Below are positions 1 to 8,786 of a DNA stretch of 64,000 bases, piece by piece. The translations under genes were made by a program, and so were the position numbers. Numbering within the stretch: the first letter of the stretch is position 1; every line of letters begins with the position of its first letter. This DNA is from Ichthyophis bannanicus (lineage: Eukaryota; Chordata; Amphibia; Gymnophiona; Ichthyophiidae). Location of the stretch: NCBI GenBank assembly GCA_033557465.1, contig CM066043.1:109420278-109484277 (forward strand), in the 5' to 3' direction. Under the pieces are notes generated by a model that had not been told where the DNA came from, made no database searches, and was given only the letters and a program-made list of their open reading frames with translations.

Positions 1-260
1 GAAGACTTTGACTTTCATACATTGGACACATCATGTGAAGAGAGAGATCATTAGAGAAAGACATCATGCTTGGCAAGATAAAAGGTCAATACAAAAAAGG
101 AAGGCCAGCAATGAGATGGACCGATACAATAACAGCAGCTACGGGTACCAGTCTGTCAACAATGAGCCGCCTGACTGAAGACTGAACACAATTTAGGACA
201 ACTATCCAGAGGGTTGCCATGAGTCGACACCGACTCGACGGCACTTAACAACAACAACAT
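1..260 (+). pseudogene. 3' end of an RTE/BovB-type LINE
   Basis: Reading frame 3 gives a degraded RTE-type reverse transcriptase C-terminus: a GHIM-like block, then SLEKDIMLGKIKG, then KKGRPAMRWTDTI, ending at a stop after SRLTED near 185. Two in-frame stops occur before position 45, so it is dead. The following untranslated tail carries the CGACTCGACGGCACT motif and an (AAC)n-like end typical of RTE/BovB 3' tails. The rest of the element lies outside the window. The family call rests on motif recognition only. Confidence 0.7.
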
Positions 261-261
261 A

Positions 262-330
262 TTAAGATCCTTAAGTCTGTCTTCATATGCTTTATAATGA
301 AGACCACTAACCATTTTAATAGCCACCCTC
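262..330 (-). pseudogene. Fragment of a CR1/L2-like LINE (family B)
   Basis: On the minus strand this short piece encodes a KMVSGLHYKAYEDRLKDL-like block. The same block occurs in the longer plus-strand copy near 31255-31315, so both belong to one LINE family. It is wedged between the RTE tail and the L1 endonuclease fragment. Confidence 0.55.
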
Positions 331-483
331 TATACCGACTCCAACCTTGTCCTATTCCTTGTCTTGGGGGCTTACAGTCTAGTGTAGGATCCCTGGGGAA
401 TTTGAAGACTCCCCCCATCACCCACTGGTAATCTCCAAATGTGACTATCTTGGCCAGCAGGGTGGTAAAAAAGCCATGCTAGT
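331..483 (-). pseudogene. L1/Tx1-type ORF2 endonuclease, distal piece
   Basis: The minus strand reads TLLAKIVTFGDYQWVMGG followed by a degraded DFN-like site and DPTLD, the pattern of the catalytic GDFN region of an L1-type AP endonuclease. It is the continuation of the endonuclease frame that stops at 6737; the gypsy insertion 484-6732 separates the two parts. The RT part of ORF2 is absent, so the L1 was already truncated or rearranged near 330. Confidence 0.55.
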
Positions 484-1758
484 TGTGATGGGGCCCGTGG
501 GTAGAGCCCTTTAACCCTATATAGGCGGTTGCCTAGGGTCTGTAAAACAAGTAATCTGCTCTTGCTAGGTAAATAATAGAGTCTCTCAGAGCAAAAAGTG
601 AATAAGAAAATAAGATGGGTTTTATTCCCCGTCCCGCTCGGACTATCAACAAGATCAAAAAAACTTCAGATACAAACAAAGAACAAAAGTAGTATCAGCA
701 AACTTATATTCCTTTGTTTAAATTCACAAAGTTCTTTTTGTCATCCAATTAAACAGCAGGGTTGCACTTGTAACAAATGCTACAGTCCATGGGAGAGGGG
801 TCTGGAAGGCTGCTGCTATCTTCCCACACCATACCCTCTCCAGCACTCCCCAAACTCCCTGTATCACACTCTTCCTGTGTGGAGTACTCAGGCACGTCTT
901 CTTGTGACAACTCACTATAGCTTCCAGTGAAGGTTCCTCTCTCTTCAGGTTTATACCTGTCTGGCATGCAGTAGCTTCTCTCTGGGTTTTCCTCCCAGAA
1001 CAAAAGGTCTGAATCTCCTTGCTTTCTGTATCTATGCTCAGGACCGCGCCCTTGGCACGTATATGTTTTAAACCTTTCTCTGTAAGCACGTGGATGCCTC
1101 CTTTTAGCTGTAGGGATTGTCTTGGCACTTGGCTCCCTGTATCTCTTCTCTCTAGCCTCCCAGGCTGGTTGTGCAGTAGTGAAGTTAGTATTAGCTTTGC
1201 AGCTATTTCTTAATGTGCACGTGTATTTGGAGTTCCCATCCCCAACACTCTCTTTCTAAACTGACCTGTGCTTAGTGCTGGCACATACCGGTCTCCTGTG
1301 TGGTAGGACACTCCGGGCTTCTCTTGAAGACTAACTCGGGTGGCATGCCTTCTCCCAGTGCAGCTTGCCTCAAACCTCTTCTCCTGAGTGCTGGAGCTAC
1401 CTTCACTTCCTGGTTCTCCGACAGAAAACTTTCCTCCCAGCACTCCTCTGGGGTTTCTGCTCAGCTGACTGTAGCCACACCTCTTGCTGCTCTCTCTCTG
1501 GCTTCTGCCCTCCTCCTGGGTTGTGTCCTGCCTCCCCCTCCACTGACTGGAACCCTGTCTTATGTAATCCCTAGCCCTGCACGTGACGTGGGGATTTGCA
1601 ATCAGGTGTTCCTGATGAGCTTTCTGTTTGGCACGTAGTAACAGTTTTCCCTGCTCAACTGTTTCAGTGTGCCTAGTGCCTCTTTTCAACGCTGAATCTA
1701 AGGTAAGCTCTTCTTTTACCTGCACTTCCATGGGCTGTGTATCCTCTGCTGCACCACA
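484..1758 (-). repeat. 3' LTR of the gypsy element
   Basis: Near-identical to 5458-6732 over its full length. Differences I could see are one extra T in the T-run near 733, one fewer C in the C-run at 1240-1243, and two substitutions (around 670 and 1026). It contains the last 183 codons of the polyprotein ORF, so coding sequence crosses from the internal region into the LTR. Confidence 0.95.
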
Positions 1759-4700
1759 TATCCCCCCTCTTAAGATATTCCGGGATGGTGAACTTTCGTG
1801 CTCCCAGCCCGGAATACGGGACAGGGCGTCTGCATTAGAATGCAACTTTCCCGCTCTATGGTGTATGGTAAAATTGAAAGCCTGCAACGCCAGGTGCCAA
1901 CGGGTGAGGCGAGGGTTGTGGTTTCGCATGGTACCCAACCACTTCAACGGCGCATGGTCCGTAATCAGCACGAAATGTCTGCCTGTAAGATAAAATCGGA
2001 GTGCCTCAATGGCCCATTTAATAGCCAAACATTCTTTTTCGATGGTCGAGTAGTTGCCCTCGGCCCTGGACAACTTCCTACTCAAGTAAAGAACGGGGTG
2101 CTCAGTACCCTCGAACTCCTGGGAGAGGACAGCTCCCAGCCCTGACTCCGAGGCATCCGTTTGAAGGATAAATGTACGATTAAAATCCACCCCATATAAG
2201 ATTGGCGCTTTACATAACTTCCCCTTCAGAAGTATGAAAGCGTCCTCCGCTGCTTGTGTCCACTGTAAATTGTTAGGTGCGTTCTTTCTTAACATATTTG
2301 TCAACACCGTGCTTTCTTCCGCAAACCTGGGTATGAAACGCCTATAATACCCGATTAACCCTAGGAAACTTCTAAGTTGTTTCTTAGTTAGGGGTCGCCG
2401 GAACTTCTGCACACTTTCTACCTTATCACGTAGGGGTCGGACAGTACCTTTTCCCACCAAGTGTCCTAAATATTTGACTTCGGTTCCGCCAAATAGGCAC
2501 TTTCCAGGATTTAAAGTTAGTCCGGCACCCCGCAAAGCCTTCAACACGGCCTCTACGCGTGGAAGGTGTTGTGCCCAGGTGGTACTGTGGATGACTATAT
2601 CATCCATGTATGCTACCGCGTAGCTGTGGTGAGGCCGTAGGACCTGGTCTACCAACCTTTGGCATGTTGCTGCGGCGCCGTGTAGACCGAATGGCATACG
2701 CTTAAATTGGAATAAACCTAGCGGCGTGCTGAACGCTGTCTTGGGCCTGGAAGCACGGGTCAACGGTATCTGCCAATAACCCTTGGTAAGGTCAAGGGTG
2801 GTCAGATACCGTGCCTGCCCCAGTCTATCCAACAATTCTTCGATCCTTGGCATAGGGTAGGCATCGAAGAGGGATATAGCATTGACCTGCCTAAAGTCAA
2901 TGCAGAAACGAAGACTGCCGTCCGGTTTTGGCACTAGGACTACCGGACTACACCAGGGGCTTTTGGACTCTTCAATGACGCCTAGCTGCAGCATCTCCTG
3001 AACTTGTGAGACAACCTCCTTCTTGCGAGCTTCCGGCAAACGGTAAGGTCGCAGCCGCACAATTTTCTCAGGGGGTGTGAGAATTTCATGCGCGACCAGG
3101 GTGGTTTCTCCTGGGACGGGCGTAAGGACGTCCTTAAACCGTGCCAGCAACTGGTCTAACTGGCCCCGTTGCTGCAGGGACAATTCCATGCCGACCCTCG
3201 GTGCCGAGACTGTTTTACAGTCTTCAATTTGGGGACCTAAATCATCCTCTAATTTTGTCTCTGCAGTGGCAGTGAGACCTTGTACCTCCCTCCGTCCGGT
3301 GGAGCCAAACCCTTGGCCTCCCCGGCTGGTAGGGACCAGGTGGGTTACCTCCTCCACCTCTGGCGACCCAAACCGTTCACATATGATCTGGGCAACCCGG
3401 TCTCCTACTTTAACCTCAAAGTCCTGCTCCCCAAAGTTGAAAAGCAGTACCTTGACCTCTCCCCTGTAATTGGGGTCCACAACCCCCGCCCAGACATCGA
3501 TAAAGTGCTTCAATGCCAATCCGGATCGGGGAGCGATCCGCCCGTAGCACCCTGCTGGCAACTGGATTTGCAGCCCTGTATTAATTACAGCCTTCCCCTT
3601 TTTTGGTACTACCCCCTCCACTGCAATAAAAAGGTCAAAGACTGCCGCAGCGGCAGTTGCTTTCTGGGGACTCTGTGCGTCTGGGGACATTTTACAGAAC
3701 TTTAGCACGAAGCCCTTTTTACCGGGTGTCACTACCTCCACCGGGATTTTTTGGACAGGTGCTATCTTTGGGGCTTTTGCAAACAAAGGCTGGGGAATCA
3801 CATTTACCAGGGCCTCCCCTTTACTATTACTCTTTCCCATGGACTGGCCTTCTTCTCCTACTTGCTCAGGGTGCCCCGGGGATTCATCCTTTCCCATAAC
3901 CAGGCCTTCCTTTAGCCCTTCATCAAACGGGGGCCAGTCCCGACCTAACACCAGGTCGAAGGGTAGCTTAGGGACTACAGCTACTAGGGTTTTTTCCCGA
4001 ACCCCCAATCCTTGTATCCTCAGCCGGTACAGAGGATAACCGACGGAAGAGCCATGGATACACCTTATATTTGCTACGCCTTCGGTATGACTCGGGGGCA
4101 AATCACTTTGGGCTTGTATGGTTTCCCAAAAACGGCGAGAGACCATACTTTGGTCGGCCCCCGAGTCAAGCAAGGCCCTAGCAGGTACTCCCTGCACCTC
4201 CACATCCACACGGAAACCTGCTGCTACGTGTTGATCCTTGTTAGTAACAAGTGCTGTACGATACACACACTCCCTCTTTAGGTGCCCAATTTTTCCACAC
4301 TTAAAGCATTTTAACATATTATTACTTTCCATTTTCCTATATACGGATTCCCCTGAACCCGACATATTCCTCGGAGAAACTTTGGTACTTTTTACAGAAT
4401 TGGTTAACCCTAACCTGCTGCCAGCGCTGGCTTCTTTAGTTACTTCAGCCTCAAAGAACCTTTCGGTTAACTGCGCTGCTTCAGCAGAGGTTCTACAATT
4501 CTGTAGGGTCAGGAAAGTTCTCACTTCCTCCGGCACTGCCTCAAAGAATTGTTCTAGTACAATTTGGTCTATTATATCAGCTACCGGTTTACCCTCGGGT
4601 TCAAGCCATTTTAAGACTAGCCCATGCACTCTATGATATAGTGCCTTTGGGGTTTCATTAGGTTGAATCCGGGTAGACCGGAGCATGCGTCTATACATAG

Positions 4701-5376
4701 CAGGGGTTAAGTCCAGCCTATCACGCATGGCTCTCTTAACTTCCTGATAATCAGCTGCCAAAACGGCAGGCATGGCCCTGTAAGCTGCCTGAGCCTCGCT
4801 GGTTAGCGCTGAGGCTAGCCTAACGGCCCATTGCTCTTCTGGCCACTTAGCATTGAGAGCTATCCTCTCAAAAGTCTGCACAAAATCATCAAAATTATCG
4901 TCTCTATGCATTTGTCTCAGTGTCCATATCCCACAATTCTGTGGGCCTACCCCACAGATAGGTACTGCTGCTGGCGACTCCTCTTTCCTTGGCTCCTTCA
5001 GAAGAGTATGCAATAAGTCTGTCAGGGGCTTCTGTTGGTCCGTCAGGGCAACGATGGCCTGCTCCTGGTTCTTCCGTGCTAGCTCTCCCTGCTTCTCGAA
5101 TTGCATGCTCATCCATCTTAGGACCTCTTGTGCATCCATCGTAGTCATCCCTTTTATTCCTGGAAGATAAACCAGAGACACGAACACCAAATGTGGCACT
5201 ATAACAACAGTGAAAGAAACAATTCCTTTTCCTTTCTCCCAAGCCTTTTCCTTCTCACCAGGGATCCTCCCAACCTGTGCCCAAATACCCTTTACCTGAG
5301 CCAGGTGGAGGTTCTTATTTTGAGAAGGTGCTTGCGGTTGCACTCTCGGAACCTGGATCCTCTCCGGGCGTGCCAA
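1210..5376 (-). CDS. Gag-Pol polyprotein with SCAN-like capsid, protease, dUTPase, RT and RNase H
   Basis: One uninterrupted 1388-codon ORF. Residues about 157-310 are helical and resemble the SCAN-related Gag of Gmr1-like gypsy elements (motifs ALTSEAQAAYRAM and the RxFLTLQN region). A CCHC knuckle is at C357, C360, H365, C370. The aspartic protease has DSG at 404-406. A trimeric-type dUTPase spans about 556-695. RT follows, with D862 and YMDD at 923-926, then RNase H with D1074, E1113 and D1140. From residue 1207 the frame lies in the 3' LTR and encodes a basic, unrecognised tail. The true Gag start may be M77 or M80; residues 51-72 are hydrophobic and could be untranslated leader. Gmr1-like elements carry integrase between protease and RT; here that interval holds the dUTPase. 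The ORF has no stop, so the copy is probably expressible. Confidence 0.93.
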   Translation of the reverse strand: MARPERIQVPRVQPQAPSQNKNLHLAQVKGIWAQVGRIPGEKEKAWEKGKGIVSFTVVIVPHLVFVSLVYLPGIKGMTTMDAQEVLRWMSMQFEKQGELARKNQEQAIVALTDQQKPLTDLLHTLLKEPRKEESPAAVPICGVGPQNCGIWTLRQMHRDDNFDDFVQTFERIALNAKWPEEQWAVRLASALTSEAQAAYRAMPAVLAADYQEVKRAMRDRLDLTPAMYRRMLRSTRIQPNETPKALYHRVHGLVLKWLEPEGKPVADIIDQIVLEQFFEAVPEEVRTFLTLQNCRTSAEAAQLTERFFEAEVTKEASAGSRLGLTNSVKSTKVSPRNMSGSGESVYRKMESNNMLKCFKCGKIGHLKRECVYRTALVTNKDQHVAAGFRVDVEVQGVPARALLDSGADQSMVSRRFWETIQAQSDLPPSHTEGVANIRCIHGSSVGYPLYRLRIQGLGVREKTLVAVVPKLPFDLVLGRDWPPFDEGLKEGLVMGKDESPGHPEQVGEEGQSMGKSNSKGEALVNVIPQPLFAKAPKIAPVQKIPVEVVTPGKKGFVLKFCKMSPDAQSPQKATAAAAVFDLFIAVEGVVPKKGKAVINTGLQIQLPAGCYGRIAPRSGLALKHFIDVWAGVVDPNYRGEVKVLLFNFGEQDFEVKVGDRVAQIICERFGSPEVEEVTHLVPTSRGGQGFGSTGRREVQGLTATAETKLEDDLGPQIEDCKTVSAPRVGMELSLQQRGQLDQLLARFKDVLTPVPGETTLVAHEILTPPEKIVRLRPYRLPEARKKEVVSQVQEMLQLGVIEESKSPWCSPVVLVPKPDGSLRFCIDFRQVNAISLFDAYPMPRIEELLDRLGQARYLTTLDLTKGYWQIPLTRASRPKTAFSTPLGLFQFKRMPFGLHGAAATCQRLVDQVLRPHHSYAVAYMDDIVIHSTTWAQHLPRVEAVLKALRGAGLTLNPGKCLFGGTEVKYLGHLVGKGTVRPLRDKVESVQKFRRPLTKKQLRSFLGLIGYYRRFIPRFAEESTVLTNMLRKNAPNNLQWTQAAEDAFILLKGKLCKAPILYGVDFNRTFILQTDASESGLGAVLSQEFEGTEHPVLYLSRKLSRAEGNYSTIEKECLAIKWAIEALRFYLTGRHFVLITDHAPLKWLGTMRNHNPRLTRWHLALQAFNFTIHHRAGKLHSNADALSRIPGWEHESSPSRNILRGGICGAAEDTQPMEVQVKEELTLDSALKRGTRHTETVEQGKLLLRAKQKAHQEHLIANPHVTCRARDYIRQGSSQWRGRQDTTQEEGRSQRESSKRCGYSQLSRNPRGVLGGKFSVGEPGSEGSSSTQEKRFEASCTGRRHATRVSLQEKPGVSYHTGDRYVPALSTGQFRKRVLGMGTPNTRAH
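3292..3711 (-). other. dUTPase domain inside the gypsy polyprotein
   Basis: Residues 556-695 contain all five motifs of homotrimeric dUTPase, which hydrolyses dUTP to dUMP and keeps uracil out of newly made DNA. Motif 1 is AVFDLF (578-583; family usually A-G-x-D-L, so V579 is unusual). Motif 2 is PRSGL (616-620), motif 3 GVVDPNYRGE with D634 and Y637, motif 4 GDRVAQ (658-663), and motif 5 RGGQGFGSTGR (685-695). The linking sequence (GCYGRIAPRSG, KHFIDV, FNFG, QIICER) resembles vertebrate cellular DUT more than bacterial enzymes, which suggests capture from a host gene. Whether it is catalytic is unknown given V579. Confidence 0.93.
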
Positions 5377-5434
5377 CTTCGCTCTTCCCGCGTTGTCGCT
5401 CTGCTCGCTCCGTAGCTCTTTGTCTCGTTGACCG

Positions 5435-5454
5435 GATCCGAAAAAACTACGCCA
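5435..5454 (-). other. Candidate primer-binding site
   Basis: Three bases inside the 5' LTR end, the element-sense strand begins TGGCGTAG, matching the TGG expected opposite a tRNA CCA end. I could not assign the tRNA. A polypurine tract sits at the other internal end (1759-1770), completing the expected reverse-transcription signals. Confidence 0.45.
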
Positions 5455-5457
5455 ACT

Positions 5458-6732
5458 TGTGATGGGGCCCGTGGGTAGAGCCCTTTAACCCTATATAGGC
5501 GGTTGCCTAGGGTCTGTAAAACAAGTAATCTGCTCTTGCTAGGTAAATAATAGAGTCTCTCAGAGCAAAAAGTGAATAAGAAAATAAGATGGGTTTTATT
5601 CCCCGTCCCGCTCGGACTATCAACAAGATCAAAAAAACTTCAGATACAAGCAAAGAACAAAAGTAGTATCAGCAAACTTATATTCCTTTGTTTAAATTCA
5701 CAAAGTTCTTTTGTCATCCAATTAAACAGCAGGGTTGCACTTGTAACAAATGCTACAGTCCATGGGAGAGGGGTCTGGAAGGCTGCTGCTATCTTCCCAC
5801 ACCATACCCTCTCCAGCACTCCCCAAACTCCCTGTATCACACTCTTCCTGTGTGGAGTACTCAGGCACGTCTTCTTGTGACAACTCACTATAGCTTCCAG
5901 TGAAGGTTCCTCTCTCTTCAGGTTTATACCTGTCTGGCATGCAGTAGCTTCTCTCTGGGTTTTCCTCCCAGAACAAAAGGTCTGAATCTCCTTGCTTCCT
6001 GTATCTATGCTCAGGACCGCGCCCTTGGCACGTATATGTTTTAAACCTTTCTCTGTAAGCACGTGGATGCCTCCTTTTAGCTGTAGGGATTGTCTTGGCA
6101 CTTGGCTCCCTGTATCTCTTCTCTCTAGCCTCCCAGGCTGGTTGTGCAGTAGTGAAGTTAGTATTAGCTTTGCAGCTATTTCTTAATGTGCACGTGTATT
6201 TGGAGTTCCCATCCCCCAACACTCTCTTTCTAAACTGACCTGTGCTTAGTGCTGGCACATACCGGTCTCCTGTGTGGTAGGACACTCCGGGCTTCTCTTG
6301 AAGACTAACTCGGGTGGCATGCCTTCTCCCAGTGCAGCTTGCCTCAAACCTCTTCTCCTGAGTGCTGGAGCTACCTTCACTTCCTGGTTCTCCGACAGAA
6401 AACTTTCCTCCCAGCACTCCTCTGGGGTTTCTGCTCAGCTGACTGTAGCCACACCTCTTGCTGCTCTCTCTCTGGCTTCTGCCCTCCTCCTGGGTTGTGT
6501 CCTGCCTCCCCCTCCACTGACTGGAACCCTGTCTTATGTAATCCCTAGCCCTGCACGTGACGTGGGGATTTGCAATCAGGTGTTCCTGATGAGCTTTCTG
6601 TTTGGCACGTAGTAACAGTTTTCCCTGCTCAACTGTTTCAGTGTGCCTAGTGCCTCTTTTCAACGCTGAATCTAAGGTAAGCTCTTCTTTTACCTGCACT
6701 TCCATGGGCTGTGTATCCTCTGCTGCACCACA
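5458..6732 (-). repeat. 5' LTR of the gypsy element
   Basis: Element-sense start is at 6732 (TGTGGTG) and end at 5458 (ATCACA). In element orientation it is followed by the leader and the ORF start at 5376. The C-run at 6213-6217 has five Cs where the other LTR has four. A TATATA-like string occurs near 5491 on the plus strand, but I cannot assign the promoter. Confidence 0.95.
5722..6705 (-). CDS. LTR-encoded ORF continuing the polyprotein frame
   Basis: The 5' LTR holds a 327-codon open frame that matches the polyprotein C-terminus at its start (MEVQVKEELTLDS). At the five-C run (6213-6217) it stays open, whereas the 3' LTR copy loses one C and stops at 1210. The product is rich in R, K, E and Q, with no domain I recognise, and ends in a cysteine-containing DCSICYKCNPAV. 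In the 5' LTR it may simply be an untranslated duplicate. In a copy whose 3' LTR has five Cs, it would extend the polyprotein by about 150 residues. Openness over 327 codons hints at selection or chance. Confidence 0.5.
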   Translation of the reverse strand: MEVQVKEELTLDSALKRGTRHTETVEQGKLLLRAKQKAHQEHLIANPHVTCRARDYIRQGSSQWRGRQDTTQEEGRSQRESSKRCGYSQLSRNPRGVLGGKFSVGEPGSEGSSSTQEKRFEASCTGRRHATRVSLQEKPGVSYHTGDRYVPALSTGQFRKRVLGDGNSKYTCTLRNSCKANTNFTTAQPAWEAREKRYREPSAKTIPTAKRRHPRAYRERFKTYTCQGRGPEHRYRKQGDSDLLFWEENPERSYCMPDRYKPEERGTFTGSYSELSQEDVPEYSTQEECDTGSLGSAGEGMVWEDSSSLPDPSPMDCSICYKCNPAV

Positions 6733-6736
6733 TAGT
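6733..6736. repeat. Target-site duplication TAGT (with 480-483)
   Basis: The four bases before the left LTR and the four after the right LTR are both TAGT. Removing the element and one copy rejoins the L1-type endonuclease frame on the minus strand. Four to five bp is the usual duplication for Ty3/gypsy integrases, although this copy encodes none. Confidence 0.8.
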
Positions 6737-7130
6737 GTATGTTTGGGGCATATATGTTGCTGAAAGCTATCCTATGGCCTCCTCCCATTAGGTGGTATGT
6801 CCCCTCAGTGTCCATCTCTTATGTATTAGTGTGGCTACCCCCCCCCCTCGCTACCATTGTAAGAAGCAGCTCCCACTTCGCCCACCCATCCCCTCAACAA
6901 TTTACGATGCTGAGGCATTGTGAGATGTGTCTCTTGTAGGAATGCAACATCTGTCCCTTCCTTCCTTCCTTCGGAAGTTCAGGTGCTTGGTTCGTTTGAT
7001 TGGGGAGTGTACGCCATCTACGTATAGTGTGCATATTTTTATTCCATCCGTTTCCTGTTCGGGGCTCCATTTTAGGCCTCTTCAGGTGTCTGATCTCAAT
7101 TCAGGTGCCTATGCTTCCCAGCTGAGCATT
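6737..7130 (-). pseudogene. L1/Tx1-type ORF2, N-terminal endonuclease piece
   Basis: The minus strand reads GVHSPIKRTKHLNF, then DVAFLQETHL, then a WAKWELL-like block and a degraded IYAPN-like block ending at the gypsy insertion. This is the standard start of an L1-type AP endonuclease, where the glutamate in QETHL is catalytic. Frames shift at least once between 6950 and 7000. The continuation is at 331-483. Confidence 0.65.
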
Positions 7131-7810
7131 ACACCCCTTTCCTGTGCCTCTACTAGTGTTCACCTTGGCTGAGTGCGGATCTGTCCCTTCCTACCCTCCT
7201 CTCCTCCCTCTCTCTTATCCCTTTCCTCTACCTTCCCCTTCTTAGTCCCCCCCTTGTGGTTCCCCCACTGCCCTAGTATCCATTCTGTCTCTCTCTTCAT
7301 CAGGCCACCTCCCCACTGCTCCCCCTACCCGATTCATCTGTTCCCGATTCATCCTGCATTCATCTCTTTCATATCATCCGCTACCATCCATCCCTCCCCC
7401 TCCCCCCCCCCCCCCTTGTGAGTCTCTGTCTATTCTTATCTGTTTGCATCTTGGCGATCTATGTGCTCACTGTTCCACCGACTGGGCAGCCAATTCTTCT
7501 AAGCTTGATGTACAGTCTTTGGTTTCCATCGTCAGTGCCAAAAGGATCGTGACTCTGTTATCTCCATTTTTGGCTGCTTTACCCTTCCTTGCTTCCATGG
7601 TCCCTGTGTCAGTCCTTTTCCGTTGGAGGCAGCATTTGGGCTGCATTTAAAGACTTTGATTCCTTTGGTAGACTGTCATTCCTTGCACTGTCGTTCCCGT
7701 ATTTGTTGAGCTCTCCCTTCACTGCTATGGTTTGTCTCCAACTTTGAAACTCTTGCCAACTGGGCATCAGCTTGAGTATGTCCATTTGGGGATTGTTCCC
7801 AACAATGTCT
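7131..7810 (-). other. L1 interval between ORF1 and recognisable ORF2
   Basis: No convincing coding motif is seen here. It is pyrimidine-rich on the plus strand, with a C-run near 7398-7413, and lies between the ORF1 C-terminus and the ORF2 endonuclease of the same L1. It probably holds an inter-ORF spacer or an expanded low-complexity insertion. Confidence 0.4.
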
Positions 7811-8683
7811 CTATATTTGCTCTATGATGGCTTTCATAGACTGTGGGGTGTCCAGCTGCTGTTTGCGGTTGTCATACGTGACCTTTACCTTTGCAGGAAA
7901 TTGCAGCATAAATTTGATTCCCCTCTGTGCCAGCTCAGAGCAATAGGGAGCCATGGCCCTGCAGCTTTCTGCTACTCTGGTTGAGTAATCATTGAAGAGA
8001 AGGAGTTTCTGCCCCTTATAGTCCAGGTTGCATTTGTTGTGGTACAGGCCTATCAAGCGGTGTTTTTCAATAAAGTTGAGCACCCAGGCAATGACGGGTC
8101 TCAAGCGGCACCCCCTCCTCTCTGTGGGGGCCGAATGTGCACCCTCTCCACCAGTCTCCTGCCTGTGTCAGGCCTAGTTGCTGTGGCAGCCATTGTTCTA
8201 CAATATCCCACAATTTGGGCTCTTTGATGTGCTCTACTACCCTACCAGTCTAATATTGTTGTGGTGGCGGCTCCGGTTCTCTTGATCATCCACTTTTTGG
8301 GCCTGATTGCTTCTTTCTAGTGCCGCTATGTGTCTCTCCATATTTGTAGAGCGTTCCTTCTGTTTTTCCAGCCTTGTTTCTACTCCACTGATTCGGGTGA
8401 ATCGCCTCCAAGGCTCCCCATATACCATCGATGGATGTTTGGAGGCGACTCAGTTTTTCGTCAAGCACCACTATTAGATTTTTGGTGAGCTCCCTCAGTG
8501 CTTCCTCGGAGAATGACATTGTTTGTGCCCTCTATTCGGCCGCCATTTTGTTCTCACTTTCCTTTTCTCTGGGGGTTCAGGCCACGTTTGGTGGCATCGC
8601 ATCCTCACGCCTAGAGCAAATTTGTCTGATGGGTTGCTGTTTGTTACCGGGTCTCTTGGGGGTCCTTGTGGAGCAGCTTCCAT
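7811..8683 (-). pseudogene. L1/Tx1-type ORF1 (RNA-binding protein), frameshifted
   Basis: Three overlapping minus-strand frames together give an L1 ORF1. The N-terminal part is about 8495-8683. A coiled-coil region (8286-8519 and 8237-8428) contains RLEKQKERSTNMERHIAALE and ends in the family motif DDQENRSRxxNIRLVG. The C-terminal RNA-binding part (7811-8104) contains RPVIAWVLNF, LLLFNDYS and GIKFMLQFPAKVKVTY. At least two frameshifts make it non-functional. The element's 5' end appears to be the G-rich run at about 8771-8786 (minus strand), so the L1 was near full-length at its 5' side. Confidence 0.75.
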
Positions 8684-8786
8684 TTTCCAAAATGGTGTTT
8701 TAAGGTTGTTTTTCGGGGAGGGAGATGGAGTTTGACCTGAGATTGTCCTTCAGACTGCCTTCATCACGTGACCCCCCCCCCCCCCG

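Larger units (their letters stand above)
484..6732 (-). mobile_element. Complete Ty3/gypsy (Gmr1-like) LTR retrotransposon with dUTPase, no integrase
   Basis: The 6249-bp element runs on the minus strand. Both LTRs are 1275 bp and begin TGTGGTG and end ATCACA in element orientation. The target duplication is TAGT (480-483 and 6733-6736). A purine tract (AGAGGGGGGATA in element sense, 1759-1770) abuts the 3' LTR, and a TGG-starting candidate primer site lies 3 bases from the 5' LTR. The only long internal ORF encodes Gag, protease, dUTPase, RT and RNase H. I found no HHCC zinc finger or DDE catalytic triad in any listed frame. The LTRs differ at about two substitutions and two one-base indels, so the insertion is recent. 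It interrupts an L1 endonuclease frame. Confidence 0.93.

Noticed and set aside
1019..2145. Plus-strand frames across the 3' LTR and RNase H region
   Set aside because: Antisense to the polyprotein and the LTR frame; the same frames recur in the other LTR only because the LTRs are identical.
3077..3705. Plus-strand frames opposite the gypsy polyprotein
   Set aside because: They are antisense shadows of a well-supported minus-strand coding region and have no recognisable domain.
1210..5376. Retroviral envelope or integrase in the gypsy element
   Set aside because: No signal peptide-transmembrane arrangement downstream of pol and no integrase motifs; the 3' LTR begins immediately after RNase H.
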